A DNA stretch of 32,613 bases from an uncultured Prochlorococcus sp. (GTDB lineage Bacteria; Cyanobacteriota; Cyanobacteriia; PCC-6307; Cyanobiaceae), in assembly GCA_902624785.1 (NCBI GenBank), contig CACNYU010000012.1:1-32613 (forward strand). Reading direction: 5' to 3'. Below the pieces are notes generated by a model that was not told the DNA's origin, did no database searches, and saw nothing but the letters and a program-made list of their open reading frames with translations. Each line of letters opens with the position of its first letter. The first letter of the stretch is position 1. Both the position numbers and the translations under genes were made by a program. Positions 6,479 to 15,441 of the stretch are shown here, piece after piece.

Positions 6479-6815
6479 TTAATGATAATAATAAACACGA
6501 TTTCCATTTAGATGATACATTCTATATAATTTGCGGTTAATAACTTCATAAGCAAAATTAGAATTCTCCATCTCTATCTTTTTACTAAAACTTCTCCATT
6601 GATATACAGATTTCTTATCTTTCCATCCAAGATTTTTGAAATGGATTATTGATAGTTGAAGTTGAAATTATACACTCTGTATAGTTACCAGAAATTGATA
6701 AATGATCACGACTTATATGACCCTCCAAATTCAATTTATACATTTTTAAATTGATTTTAAAAGGATTCAACATTGCTTGCTTAAATTCGTTTTTATCTAA
6801 CTGATCTTGCCTTCA
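6479..6815 (-). pseudogene. Decayed hypothetical gene
   Basis: On the minus strand one frame encodes LNPFKINLKMYKLNLEGHIS, then RDHLSISGNYTECI, and stops after KSWMER. A +1 frame picks up at the same place with HFKNLGWKDKKSVYQWRSFS and EVINRKLYRMYHLNGNRVYY to a stop at 6479. Upstream, another frame break precedes RQDQLDKNEFKQA. The coherent peptide text across frames suggests an ancestral gene of about 110 codons or more with at least two frameshifts. The family is not recognised. Confidence 0.4.
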
Positions 6816-7210
6816 TTTATATCCTTTTATTAGAGTACATAGATTGCATTACTTTCAACTATATTTGGGTAATTTCAAACCCAAAATTCACCTTAGAATG
6901 GGTCTTAGAGAGTAAATTTTTATGTTGGGAATATTTCTAAATTTCGTCTTTTTGTTATATCAGTTTCAGTTAGGGACTATCATCAAATATCCACCCGACT
7001 ATTGCCAGGATAGTTTCTAGTCAAGTTAATAAGAAACCATATGCGATCATATTAGTTTTTTAAGCTTATAAAAAAAGTTTTCGTTAATTTTCGTCTTTCA
7101 AAAGTAGGCATAATAGGTCAAGAATTTAGGCGATAATGTGTTAAGGTCTGTGTTAATAATGTAATTTTTGGAAAGTTGATCTAACTTATAGTTGTAACAG
7201 CCTCTTTTTT
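6816..7210. other. Intergenic, no gene seen
   Basis: No frame of convincing composition is present. An imperfect GGGTAATTTCAAACCC hairpin lies near 6868-6883. The region may include the promoter of the gene at 7211, but no clear -35/-10 pair stands out. Confidence 0.5.
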
Positions 7211-7660
7211 ATGAAGTATTCTGATGAAGAACTTTTAATTATTTATGAGAAAAGAATTGATTTAAGAAAAAAACCTTCTCCATCAATTGATAGTGAACTA
7301 ATTGAATATTTGAAAAAAAAAGATGTTCTTTCTCAACTCTCAAAAAATATGTCATTAAAAGAATGGATTTCTTTAAAAAAAAATGTTTTAAATTATAAAG
7401 ATTTTCCAGAATTTAAAAATGATTATTTTAATGAAGTTAGAGAACATAATCAAAAAATTGATCATAAATTAGAAGATATTCAAACGCAAAAAGAATTAGA
7501 TTTACTGATCAATCAATGTACTATCTCTGAAAGAATAAGGCAATATGTAAATCCATTTTATTTTGATTCAAAATATGAAAAATATTCTCAAGTTAGAATT
7601 AAAAAAAAATCATTTCTTATTAAATTTTTTTATTGGATAGCATCAATTTTAAGAAATTAA
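7211..7660 (+). CDS. Hypothetical protein, lysine-rich with hydrophobic C-terminus
   Basis: This 149-residue frame is long for this part of the window and has no internal breaks. It is rich in Lys, Glu and Asn, largely predicted helical, and ends in a hydrophobic tail (FLIKFFYWIASILRN) that could associate with the membrane. A segment DHKLEDIQTQKELDLLINQ looks coiled-coil-like. No domain is recognised, no neighbour shares its strand closely, and no RBS is visible (a T-run precedes the ATG). It lies among decayed genes, so it may be a young or strain-specific gene. Confidence 0.6.
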   Translation: MKYSDEELLIIYEKRIDLRKKPSPSIDSELIEYLKKKDVLSQLSKNMSLKEWISLKKNVLNYKDFPEFKNDYFNEVREHNQKIDHKLEDIQTQKELDLLINQCTISERIRQYVNPFYFDSKYEKYSQVRIKKKSFLIKFFYWIASILRN

Positions 7661-8154
7661 TTTATAAGATTTTTATAAATTTTTTATTTGTATTTATTTG
7701 TTTCATGTTTTCAATTCTTTGAAAGTGATACATAGTAGATTCACTTGAAAACGAGAATATATATTTTAATTATTTATTGCTTTCTGGTTTATCCTCATTC
7801 TATATCTTGTCATCTTTCTTATATTTTTGGTATAAATTCTGATTCTTTTTCAAAATATAGTTAGTTTAGAAAAAGCCTTTTAATTTCAAAATAAAGTTAG
7901 TAACTCAAAAAAATAAATCTATTCTTGCTCATAGTTCCTTAAATGATAAAAACATCATTACAGATTATGATTTTAGTGGCAGAATGAAGTCTAAATTGAA
8001 GTTATAAATTGCTTGTAATTTTTTTTACGAAGATGTTAAAGCAATAAAATATTCTGATACACAAAAGATACAATATTCACATCTATTTATTTATAAACAG
8101 AAATTATCCTATTTTTTCTAAAGCTAAAAGAGAAAAATTTTATTGATAGATTTT
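7661..8154. other. Intergenic with possible coding debris
   Basis: Frames are short. A 42-codon stretch near 7871-8006 (KIKLVTQKNKSILAHSSLND, then IITDYDFSGRMKSKL) lacks a start codon and may be a remnant of an unknown gene. Nothing more can be supported. Confidence 0.4.
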
Positions 8155-8392
8155 ATTTTATTACTTATCTCAAAATAAATACAGATTGGAAAAATTATTT
8201 TTAGTATCAATAATTGGTGTAGATTTTGAGATCAAATTCTATCCCTTAAGAATTCCTTTTGTAGATATCCTTTTAAAATATAACGATTTCATTTAATCAG
8301 TTATAGATATATTGCTCCATCTTCTAAAGATCTTAATTTTATTTATGGTTTTTTCATTTTATGAAAGTAAATATAAAATTTTTAATCATTAA
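8155..8392 (+). pseudogene. Decayed copy of the membrane protein at 624-1037
   Basis: From 8252 the frame reads PFVDILLKYNDFI, a TAA, then SVIDILLHLLKILILF and FSFYESKYKIFNH. This aligns position by position with LFVDILVKYRDLIPSFIEPF and the FYEGKNKS end of the intact gene. The upstream part (about 8155-8250) is only faintly similar. A MKLTTPF-family gene follows convergently, as at 1056-1214, so a two-gene unit was duplicated and this half decayed. Confidence 0.7.
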
Positions 8393-8402
8393 TAATTTAA
8401 AA

Positions 8403-8561
8403 TTAATAAACTTTACAATGAGAACTAGTTGGATGCTCTATACATTCTTTAACCCAGTAATCTTGCTTTGCTTCTTTTGGCAATTTGTAATTAAAATCAT
8501 GCATTCTCCATATATCTGAAGTTGCATTTCTAAGGGCAGTGAACGGAGTTGTGAGTTTCAT
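8403..8561 (-). CDS. MKLTTPF-family small protein, copy E
   Basis: The 52-residue product is almost identical to copy A, with differences such as IW for MW, WVKEC for WDKEC and SSHC for SAHC. The leader (GATAATAAAAGAGTAGAGAT, then TTAGGAGGTTTT) has a perfect AGGAGG site. It is divergent, by 111 bases, from the broken C-H-D gene at 8673, mirroring copy C and the intact C-H-D gene at 4267. The function is unknown; conservation of both the protein and its 5' leader argues that it is used. Confidence 0.8.
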   Translation of the reverse strand: MKLTTPFTALRNATSDIWRMHDFNYKLPKEAKQDYWVKECIEHPTSSHCKVY

Positions 8562-8672
8562 AAAACCTCCTAAATCTCTACTCTTTTATTATCCCATACT
8601 TCTTATAATTGAACTTTAATTATTAATAAAATATTTCATCTTAAATTTCAAATATTAATTTGTAATCTTCAT

Positions 8673-9125
8673 ATAGATTTATTTATTAGATCAATAAAGT
8701 GTAAATTAGTTACAAATAATATAGTTCTAAAGAATACAAAATTTTTTTCCCCTAAAGATAAATATATGAAGGGAGATCAAACAACTCCTGCATCAATTAA
8801 GAATATTCAGTCAATATCTGTATCGATTTTGAAAATATTTATAGTACTGCTGGGCTATTATATTTCTGATAGAAAAATATTAGAAATGAGTCAAATAGAT
8901 ATTGTTATTAAATATACTAATGGTGAATGCCCTCCCAATAGAAGTAAAAGTAATTTAATAAGAGGATTGAGTTATTTGGTTGCAGTAGTAATCCATAGAT
9001 TTTCTCATTTAAATTTTGATCTATATAAATTCTTATTTAAACTTGATAAAATTATTAGTAATTAATACTGGTGGTTAGAGTAAAAATTTAGAAATCAGAT
9101 ATTGATCTAACCAATAATGTTTTAT
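8673..9125 (+). pseudogene. Broken paralogue of the C-H-D protein at 3650-4267
   Basis: The frame aligns from the first residue of the intact paralogue, but the start codon is ATA (IDLFIRSIKCKLV against MDLFITSIKGKLV). The apparent ATG at 8766 is only position 32 of the family. Similarity runs through NGECPPNRSKSNLIRG and FDLYKFLFKLDK to a TAA at 9063. After it YWWLE, TAA, KFRN still matches HWWLESKCRN. The expected catalytic His has become Tyr. Start loss, several stops and loss of the His make it non-functional. An intact-looking 99-residue frame from 8766 remains but is probably not translated. Confidence 0.8.
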
Positions 9126-9238
9126 TGGATAAAATAAATTAGATGAAGAAAATTTAAGATCTTTATTTATCTTCTATAGAAGAAAGTATTTATAAATTTT
9201 TAATCTTTTTTATATGAAATTTTTTAAATAGGAAAATT

Positions 9239-10078
9239 TCAAAAAGGTTTTCTAGCATATGCAGTTAATGCTAGTCCAAAAATATTCTCATATCTCTTAA
9301 TAAGGAATCTAGGAAGAATTATTCTCACAATTGTATAAATTAAACTACCTTTGTATTTTGCGGAGGGTGGCATCAATAATAAGTCACCCGTTCCTGCAAA
9401 TTTTTTTAAAATAACATTCTCTAGAGAAAAACCTTCTAATATTTTTTTAAGTTCTTTTTTTGAGTAACATTTAGTCCCTGGTGATTCTAGATGTTTAAAA
9501 ATAATTTTTTCTTGATTTGAAAAGACTTTGAACTTACCTAATCCGTATAATAACCAAAGCATTATCCCAGTAGCACTAAAGTTAGAATAGACCATTATTT
9601 TAAGGATACCCCCAGGTTTTAATACTCTTACTGCCTCTGAAAGGCATGTCATTGTATTTTTAGCATGGTGCAAAACCCCATAACTATAGACAATATCAAA
9701 ATAATTATTATCAAAGGGAAGTTTTTCAGCATTACATTTCTTAAGATATTCCAATTTTTGATTATTTTCTGGAAAAGCAATATTTATGTTTTTTTTGGTT
9801 TCTTGTATTGCTGCTTCTGTAGCATCTACACCACTGCAAATACCATCTCGTTTTAGAAATTCAATAAAATCTGTACCTGCCCCAACTCCAATTTCTAATA
9901 TTTTTTTGTTTTGAAAATTATAATCAGGTATTTCAAATGCAAAATCTTTAATAAAACTTTCAACCTTATATCTACTATTACGAAGTTGTTCATATTCTGT
10001 TAATAAAGAATCATCTTTCATGAACCTAGATCCACATACTTCTTTTTCCCAGTAATTTGAAATAATATCCTGATTCAT
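9239..10078 (-). CDS. Class I SAM-dependent methyltransferase
   Basis: The 279-residue protein carries the Methyltransf_11-type core: motif I KILEIGVGAGTDF (residues 59-71), an acidic end of strand 2 at GVDAT (83-87), motif II FDIVYSYGVLHHAKN, and LKPGG before strand 5. The N-terminal helix (NQDIISNYWEKEVCGSR) is typical of methyltransferases acting on small molecules or glycans. The C-terminal third, with a hydrophobic stretch IYTIVRIILPRFLIKRY, is variable and sets the substrate, which I cannot assign. It stands alone; the next gene on this side is the pilus locus. All core motifs are intact. Confidence 0.85.
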   Translation of the reverse strand: MNQDIISNYWEKEVCGSRFMKDDSLLTEYEQLRNSRYKVESFIKDFAFEIPDYNFQNKKILEIGVGAGTDFIEFLKRDGICSGVDATEAAIQETKKNINIAFPENNQKLEYLKKCNAEKLPFDNNYFDIVYSYGVLHHAKNTMTCLSEAVRVLKPGGILKIMVYSNFSATGIMLWLLYGLGKFKVFSNQEKIIFKHLESPGTKCYSKKELKKILEGFSLENVILKKFAGTGDLLLMPPSAKYKGSLIYTIVRIILPRFLIKRYENIFGLALTAYARKPF

Positions 10079-10388
10079 TTATCTTTAAACTTTTAATAAA
10101 TTTAATGCAAATACATTATAATCAATAACAATGAAGTAAAACATAATAATTCTTTATTTATCTAGATGATATAAGGTATTCTATAAAATTCAAAAAATAT
10201 AAAATGTAAAGGTTATTTGCAGTTGCAAATATCTTTTTCACTTCTGTTTCAATATTAGATTTAATCATCCATTATTAGGAGATGTAAGTCAAATTCTGCT
10301 CAGATCATCACAATTTAAGTATAGAAATATGGTTAATAATCTAAAATGGTTCTTAGGTTTTTCTTTTAATTTAAATTAAATCTATTTT
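10079..10388. other. Intergenic, no gene seen
   Basis: AT-rich DNA with no open frame of note. It contains the upstream region of the methyltransferase gene, but no clear promoter pair is recognised. Confidence 0.5.
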
Positions 10389-10752
10389 ATGAATCAAATA
10401 GATTTCTGGATAAATATATTTACTTGGCAAGAAATTTTTTTTAAAATCTGTCAAGATATTATTTTCCTAATTACGATACATGTCATCTTAATTTTAATAA
10501 TTTACAATGAATTTGTGAAATTTTAGGTAAATATTAATGGTTGTGTGCTTTACGCAATACCTTTACTAATAGGTATAATCTATTTAATTTATCAAATTAT
10601 TGTTAAATTCCTCTCTCAATAGTTGAAATAATATATATAAATTTGATAAGGATTATCAACGGATTAGAGATTTTTATAATAAGTATAAATTCTCTAATCA
10701 TGATTTTAATTCATTTGAAAAAAATTCAAATGGTTACTTGATCAAAAAATAA
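10389..10752 (+). pseudogene. Decayed two-helix membrane protein gene
   Basis: ATG at 10389 opens a 45-codon frame (MNQIDFWINIFTWQEIFF, then a hydrophobic helix IIFLITIHVILILIIY) ended by TAG at 10524. The same frame continues with a second helix, YAIPLLIGIIYLIYQIIV, to TAG at 10620. A shifted frame then reads YQRIRDFYNKYKFSNHDFN to a stop at 10750. The pieces together look like one two-helix membrane protein of about 120 residues with a nonsense codon and a frameshift. Alternatively, the first 45 residues are a small membrane peptide on their own. Confidence 0.4.
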
Positions 10753-11054
10753 TAAATTAAGGGTAAAAAATTTTTTAGGTTCTTTTTGCTTTTGAAATAG
10801 ATTTTTGTTTTCTTAAAAAATAATAATATTATTTTTGACTTCTGTTCTTGGGATTTGAATCTTTATATTATCTTCTTTAAAATCAATGAAAATTACTAAA
10901 AGCCTAGTTTAATTTTAATGCTGATTTGTTAGTTTTATCTTTGTAAACAAATATTAGCAAAAATATGTCTTTTTCTAATAAGTACTTTCTCTAGGAATTA
11001 AAATGATTTTAAAAATTAAGAATTTTAAAAACCTTTAATAAAGTATTAACCAAT
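10753..11054. other. Upstream region of the pilus operon, no gene seen
   Basis: AT-rich and closed in all frames. The promoter of the pilQ-containing operon should lie here or just upstream. Several TATAAT-like strings occur, as expected by chance in such DNA, so no specific site is claimed. Confidence 0.45.
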
Positions 11055-11438
11055 ATGAAATTATTCCCAAAAATAATTAATTCACTGTCATCAAAGAATT
11101 ATATCTTTGTATTTGTTATGTTTTTTTTATTAAATAATTTGATAGTCTTTGGATCAGAAAATAAATTATATCCAATTAAAAGTAAGAAAAAAATTTATGA
11201 ACTTGAAGAAATTTATAAACTAAAATCCATACCTTATAGTGAATACGACAAAGTGGGCAATCAGTTAAAAATATTTTTTGGATTTTATTCTAAAAAATAT
11301 GATATAAATAATTATCCTGATTTATCAATAATTGATACCTCCGATTCATTAAGAGATGGATATATAATGAAATTAAATGATATGACAATTTTTAAAACTA
11401 ATTGTAAACTTAATATAGAAACTATATGTAAAAATTAA
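11055..11438 (+). CDS. Hypothetical secreted or membrane-anchored protein upstream of pilQ
   Basis: The 127-residue product starts with a basic stretch and a hydrophobic segment (IFVFVMFFLLNNLIVFG, about residues 17-33) that fits a signal peptide or anchor. The rest is a small polar periplasmic-type domain: IYKLKSIPYSEYDKVGNQLK, FFGF and SDSLRDGYIMKLNDM. No known domain is recognised. It ends 22 nt before pilQ on the same strand and is likely first in that operon, which hints at a role in secretin assembly or envelope anchoring. The two Cys near the C-terminus could form a disulfide. Confidence 0.65.
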   Translation: MKLFPKIINSLSSKNYIFVFVMFFLLNNLIVFGSENKLYPIKSKKKIYELEEIYKLKSIPYSEYDKVGNQLKIFFGFYSKKYDINNYPDLSIIDTSDSLRDGYIMKLNDMTIFKTNCKLNIETICKN

Positions 11439-11460
11439 GTTCAACAAGATCAATTATATT

Positions 11461-13371
11461 ATGGGAAATTTTTTAAAAATAAAAAACAAAAAAATTGCTA
11501 TATTTATATTTTTAATTTTGAATCAATTTATTGCCAATGGGTATGCTTTAAATTTTTGGAAAAACAATATTGGTTATTCAAAAGGAAATGATCTTCCAAA
11601 GAGTAATAATAAAAATTTTAAGAACTTACTTGTTGAAAAAGTAAAGAGTAAAAATTCTATTATTTCTAAAGAAATTGAAGATCTAGAGAAATTTGTTGAA
11701 GAAACTTTCGATTCAAATAATTTTGATAATATTGTGGAGAAAACAGAGCAATTTTCTGAAATAAAAAATAATTCTGATTTATTAAAAAATGATATCAAAT
11801 TTAAGAAAACGCAAAAAAAAGGGGAAAATTTTAATGGGAAAGCAAAAAAAATAATAGAAGAAAGAGTTTTGACCAATATTAAACAAAATAATAAAAATGA
11901 GTTACCTTTGCCCTCTCGCAGTATTATCACAAGTAGTCAATTTAAAGTTCCATCAAGGGGATATGTAGAATTAAATGGACCTAATATTACGTTAAATCTT
12001 CAATCAACAGATTCTATTGAAACGTTAAAATTAATTGGTAAATTGGGTAACTATGGAATAGTTATTATTGATGATGATAATTCAGAAATTGAAGAAAGTT
12101 CAAGTAAAAATAAAATTAGTGCGATTTTTAACGATGTAGATATTTCAGATGCGTTTAATAGTATTTTGCTTTCTGCAAATTTACAAGCAGTCTTAGAGAA
12201 AAATATAATCTTTGTTGGTAGAAATATTTTAACAAGGAGTTTAAATTCCACAGTCTCTAAAACGTATAGGCTTAATCAAGTAAATGCTGCCTCAGTTGCA
12301 GATTACTTGTCTACACTTGGAGCTCAAATTTCAAAGGTAATGCTAATAAGTGGTTCAATTGATGGGACTGAAGTGGGAGATAGCTTTGTAAATAAAAAAG
12401 AAATTAATAATAAAGCTATAAATTCATACGGAATAATTGGAGGGCCCTTAAATGGATTAATCGGAACAGCAGATTTAAGATTGCAAACTATAACTTTAAT
12501 AGGTTCTAAAGATCTTATCTCAACTGCAGAAAAATATTTAAAATCACTTGATGTAAGGCATAGGCAAGTGGCATTAACTATAAAAATAATAGATGTCTCA
12601 TTAACAAAATCCGACATAAAAAATAATGTATTTGAATTTAGGACGGGTGATTCAAGATTTATAAATAATAGCGGCTTAGGTTTAGTAACAGGTAATAGGG
12701 AACCAAATAATCTTGCAGGAAGTGCTAATGTTCCAAATATCATTACTGGAGGTTTGGCTGAGGGAAAGTTTTTAAATTGGTTAGAGACAAAAATTATGAA
12801 TGAAAATGCAAAAATCTTAGCTTCCCCTACTTTGATTCTTGGAGAGAATCCTAATGTATTATCTTCTGGCGCTGCTTCAGTTAGTGAGGGATTAAGTTCG
12901 GCATCAATTGGTAGGCCTTATAAAAATGAAGGTTTTATAAAAGTTGGTGAAACTGTGGTTACTGGATTTACTCAAACAGCTGATGAAGGAGTAGTTACAT
13001 GTACGGCTGAAGAGGGAACTGCAGGAATTACATTTGGAGCAAAAGTTGATAAGATTGATGATAATGGTTTTGTTACTTTTGCCTTGAGTCCTGCAATATC
13101 TTCGGTTACAAGATCAGTCGAAATCTCAGGCTGCGGCATACAAAATACTTTAAGTGTAAGGAAATTAGACACAGGTTCTATAAGAGTCAAAAATGGAGAT
13201 ACATTAATTCTTACAGGCGTTCTTCAAGATTCTGATACTGTAACAACCTCAAAAGTTCCTGTTTTAGGTGATATACCTCTATTAGGAAGCTTATTTAGAA
13301 ATAATTCAACGCAGAAAAGAAAAAGTGAGTTAATTATTTTAGTTACACCAAGAATCCTTAAAGATGAATGA
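11461..13371 (+). CDS. pilQ: Type IV pilus secretin PilQ (GspD family)
   Basis: This 636-residue protein should form the outer-membrane pore through which pili pass. Residues 1-29 are a signal peptide ending in GYA. Residues 30-165 are a low-complexity charged linker. An N0/STN-like segment follows at about 168-255 (VELNGPNITLNLQSTDSIET), then an N-domain at about 265-365 (TYRLNQVNAASVADYL) and the secretin core at about 440-634. The core carries AKILASPTLILGENP, the signature VPVLGDIPLLGSLFR (599-613) and ELIILVTPRIL near the end. An insertion with two Cys (514, 559) lies within the core. No AMIN domains are apparent, making it shorter than proteobacterial PilQ. It leads PilN and PilO in the same operon. 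Confidence 0.92.
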   Translation: MGNFLKIKNKKIAIFIFLILNQFIANGYALNFWKNNIGYSKGNDLPKSNNKNFKNLLVEKVKSKNSIISKEIEDLEKFVEETFDSNNFDNIVEKTEQFSEIKNNSDLLKNDIKFKKTQKKGENFNGKAKKIIEERVLTNIKQNNKNELPLPSRSIITSSQFKVPSRGYVELNGPNITLNLQSTDSIETLKLIGKLGNYGIVIIDDDNSEIEESSSKNKISAIFNDVDISDAFNSILLSANLQAVLEKNIIFVGRNILTRSLNSTVSKTYRLNQVNAASVADYLSTLGAQISKVMLISGSIDGTEVGDSFVNKKEINNKAINSYGIIGGPLNGLIGTADLRLQTITLIGSKDLISTAEKYLKSLDVRHRQVALTIKIIDVSLTKSDIKNNVFEFRTGDSRFINNSGLGLVTGNREPNNLAGSANVPNIITGGLAEGKFLNWLETKIMNENAKILASPTLILGENPNVLSSGAASVSEGLSSASIGRPYKNEGFIKVGETVVTGFTQTADEGVVTCTAEEGTAGITFGAKVDKIDDNGFVTFALSPAISSVTRSVEISGCGIQNTLSVRKLDTGSIRVKNGDTLILTGVLQDSDTVTTSKVPVLGDIPLLGSLFRNNSTQKRKSELIILVTPRILKDE

Positions 13372-13396
13372 ACTTAATAATAAACTAAATATTTAA

Positions 13397-14086
13397 ATGG
13401 TTAAAAATAATTTTAAACAAATTGATTTACTTAGAAAGAGGAGGAAAACTAGTAAACTAATTGATCCATATTTTGTAGATACCAAAAAATATATAAAGAA
13501 TGGAGTTTTTTCTGGATTTATTTTAATAGTAATTTCTTTAATTCTTGGTATCCCCTTTATCTTTAGAACTAAAATTTTAGAAAATAAAAAAGATAATATA
13601 AAACTCTTTAGCGATCAATATGATTTACTTGAAAATAAATTAGATAAAGAATCGATACAACTTAAAGAAATTTCTAAATTTAATAATGAACTTAAAAATT
13701 CAATTATGGATATCAGTTCAAGTTCTGCTCTACTGAAGGAAATAAGTTTAATTATTCCAAAAGATATTCAACTTTTAGAGCTTTCATCTAGGGATGATTT
13801 TCTAATTATGAAAGCAAAATTATCAAATGATGAATACTTGAAAACCTTAAACTCTTTTCTATTGAATTTAGATAAATCAGAGTTGATTAAATTTGAAGAG
13901 ATTGATCTTAAAGAGGTAAGTGTATCGCAGAGAAATCTTGAACAAAAAAGTTATTTAATAGATATCAGTACAAAAGTTTCAAAAAATTATAGATATATTA
14001 ATGAGAAATATTTAATCCAACTTGGTTCATATGGATTATCTAATAGATTAAATCTTCTTAAAAATATCAAGGATACCTCTAACTGA
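13397..14086 (+). CDS. pilN: Pilus alignment-complex protein PilN-like
   Basis: The 229-residue protein has a short cytoplasmic N-terminus containing QIDLLRKRRK, which matches the INLLP-type motif by which PilN binds PilM. One transmembrane helix follows at about residues 34-54 (GVFSGFILIVISLILGIPFI), then a coiled-coil region (ENKKDNIKLFSDQYDLLENK) and a periplasmic alpha/beta domain (ALLKEISLIIPKDIQLLELS). This is the PilN layout. It starts 25 nt after pilQ and ends 8 nt before the PilO-like gene. Known PilN forms a heterodimer with PilO linking PilM to PilP and PilQ. Sequence divergence is high, so the call relies on topology and position. Confidence 0.8.
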   Translation: MVKNNFKQIDLLRKRRKTSKLIDPYFVDTKKYIKNGVFSGFILIVISLILGIPFIFRTKILENKKDNIKLFSDQYDLLENKLDKESIQLKEISKFNNELKNSIMDISSSSALLKEISLIIPKDIQLLELSSRDDFLIMKAKLSNDEYLKTLNSFLLNLDKSELIKFEEIDLKEVSVSQRNLEQKSYLIDISTKVSKNYRYINEKYLIQLGSYGLSNRLNLLKNIKDTSN

Positions 14087-14094
14087 CTAATTAT

Positions 14095-14772
14095 ATGATT
14101 AACATAAATAATAAAACTAAAAACTTAATAACTCCTGAAAAAGCTGCTACTTTTATACCAGTTTTTATATCTTCTGGAATTTCTATCCTAATAATTATTT
14201 TTTTTGTAATTCCCCAATACTTTAAATCAGCTGAGGTTAATTCTGAATTAAATAGTTTAATTCAAAAAAAGAATGAATTAAATAATTTAAAATCTCAATA
14301 TAAAATAATTAATAGAAAATTTGATATGTTAAAAAAGGAAAAATTACAAATAATAGAGTTAATTACAGGGACATCAAATCTAGATACTTTATTAGCTGAA
14401 TTAGGAAAGATAGGCAAGAAAAATAATATCGAATTTTTATCTATAGTTCCTAAAGAAGTAGTTGCTGCAGATAAAAATAATAATAAAAAGAATGTGAATA
14501 AGAAAGTTAATCAAGATGATTTAATAAATGATCCTTTATTAGTTGAAGGTATAAAAAAATATTTAATTGATTTCACTTTTAATACAGATTTTGTTAATTT
14601 ACTTTCTTTTTTAAGAGACATTGAATTGCAGGATAATGTAATATTATTAACTGACATTAATTTAAGTTCAAATAGTCAAGATAATGATAATAAAGATATT
14701 GATAATCAATCCCGAAAGATGCTAGAAATCAATATGAGTATTACATTTTATGGCAAAAATCAATTAAGATAA
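14095..14772 (+). CDS. pilO: Pilus alignment-complex protein PilO-like
   Basis: The 225-residue protein has a cytoplasmic N-terminus, one membrane helix at about residues 22-41 (FIPVFISSGISILIIIFFVI), a long coiled coil (ELNSLIQKKNELNNLKSQYK), and a periplasmic domain with the PilO pattern TLLAELGKIGKKNNIEFLSI followed by IDFTFNTDFVNLLSFLRDIE. A Lys/Asn-rich insert (residues about 125-145) splits the domain. It follows the PilN-like gene at 8 nt and should partner with it as part of the inner-membrane alignment complex. Confidence 0.82.
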   Translation: MININNKTKNLITPEKAATFIPVFISSGISILIIIFFVIPQYFKSAEVNSELNSLIQKKNELNNLKSQYKIINRKFDMLKKEKLQIIELITGTSNLDTLLAELGKIGKKNNIEFLSIVPKEVVAADKNNNKKNVNKKVNQDDLINDPLLVEGIKKYLIDFTFNTDFVNLLSFLRDIELQDNVILLTDINLSSNSQDNDNKDIDNQSRKMLEINMSITFYGKNQLR

Positions 14773-14800
14773 TCAAATAAGTTAATTCCTCTAATTTATT

Positions 14801-15232
14801 ATGAATTTTTTATATATAGTTCTGGGTTTAGCAATGATGTCTGGTATCTCTGCAATGATGAAAATAGGAAATAATGTTAATAATTTAATGCTTTTAAGTA
14901 CTTTTAAAGAAAATGATTATTTCAAATCATCTTTACCTAGCTATGACAGAAGAATTATGGCTATTTTGGATAAATATTCAGGGCCAGCTAACAATGTTTG
15001 TTCCCATATCAAGGGAGAATTAGCAAATGATTTATATGAAGATGGAGAAATTTACTTTGCTACAGGGACACAGACACCTTCTTTACATTCTTTATTTATG
15101 GGTAGCTGTGTTTTAGTAAATAAGGATTTAAATCATAGAGTAATAGTAAATAAAAATAGTCTAGGTACTTTTAATTTATTTTCATGCTTTTTGAAAGATG
15201 AAACTTTCTGCCCATACGAGGAAAATAAATGA
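14801..15232 (+). CDS. Hypothetical pilus-locus membrane protein
   Basis: This 143-residue protein begins with a hydrophobic helix (residues 2-22, NFLYIVLGLAMMSGISAMM) and continues as a soluble domain with five Cys. Its pattern (a hydrophobic N-terminal helix and a small Cys-containing domain, in a run with a minor prepilin) resembles pseudopilins, but there is no Gly-Phe/Met cleavage site, so it is probably an anchored accessory protein. Its stop overlaps the start of the next gene by 4 bases (ATGA), indicating translational coupling. The family is not recognised. Confidence 0.7.
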   Translation: MNFLYIVLGLAMMSGISAMMKIGNNVNNLMLLSTFKENDYFKSSLPSYDRRIMAILDKYSGPANNVCSHIKGELANDLYEDGEIYFATGTQTPSLHSLFMGSCVLVNKDLNHRVIVNKNSLGTFNLFSCFLKDETFCPYEENK

Positions 15233-15438
15233 TTTCTTCATTGATTGGTTCTGTAATAATGTCTGCAGTAACAATAGCGATGCTTATTGCTATAAACTAT
15301 ACAGATAAAGCATTAACTAAGGTTGGAAGATATCCTCTTACAAGTCAGGAAAGGCAAATATTAAAAAATGCAGGTTTTAATTCAGTGGATGTTGAAAATA
15401 TTAATCAAGAAATTAAATCATTAAACTTTTATAAATAG
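15229..15438 (+). CDS. Small membrane protein of the pilus locus
   Basis: The 69-residue protein has one membrane helix at residues 2-22 (ISSLIGSVIMSAVTIAMLIA) and a short polar tail, SQERQILKNAGFNSVDVENI, predicted as a helix-turn-helix-like pair of helices. The start overlaps the previous gene by 4 bases and the next gene begins 3 bases downstream, so it is firmly inside the operon. The N-terminal helix resembles that of pilin-like proteins without a leader. The function is unknown; a membrane partner for the minor pilins is a guess. Confidence 0.65.
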   Translation: MISSLIGSVIMSAVTIAMLIAINYTDKALTKVGRYPLTSQERQILKNAGFNSVDVENINQEIKSLNFYK

Positions 15439-15441
15439 CCT

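Noticed and set aside
8766-9065. Apparent 99-residue gene starting at 8766
   Set aside because: Alignment with the intact paralogue shows that the true start lies at 8673 and is ATA; the ATG at 8766 is an internal codon, and the C-terminal half is lost.
12324-12743. Minus-strand 139-codon frame inside pilQ
   Set aside because: It lies wholly within the well-supported secretin gene on the other strand, with no independent features.
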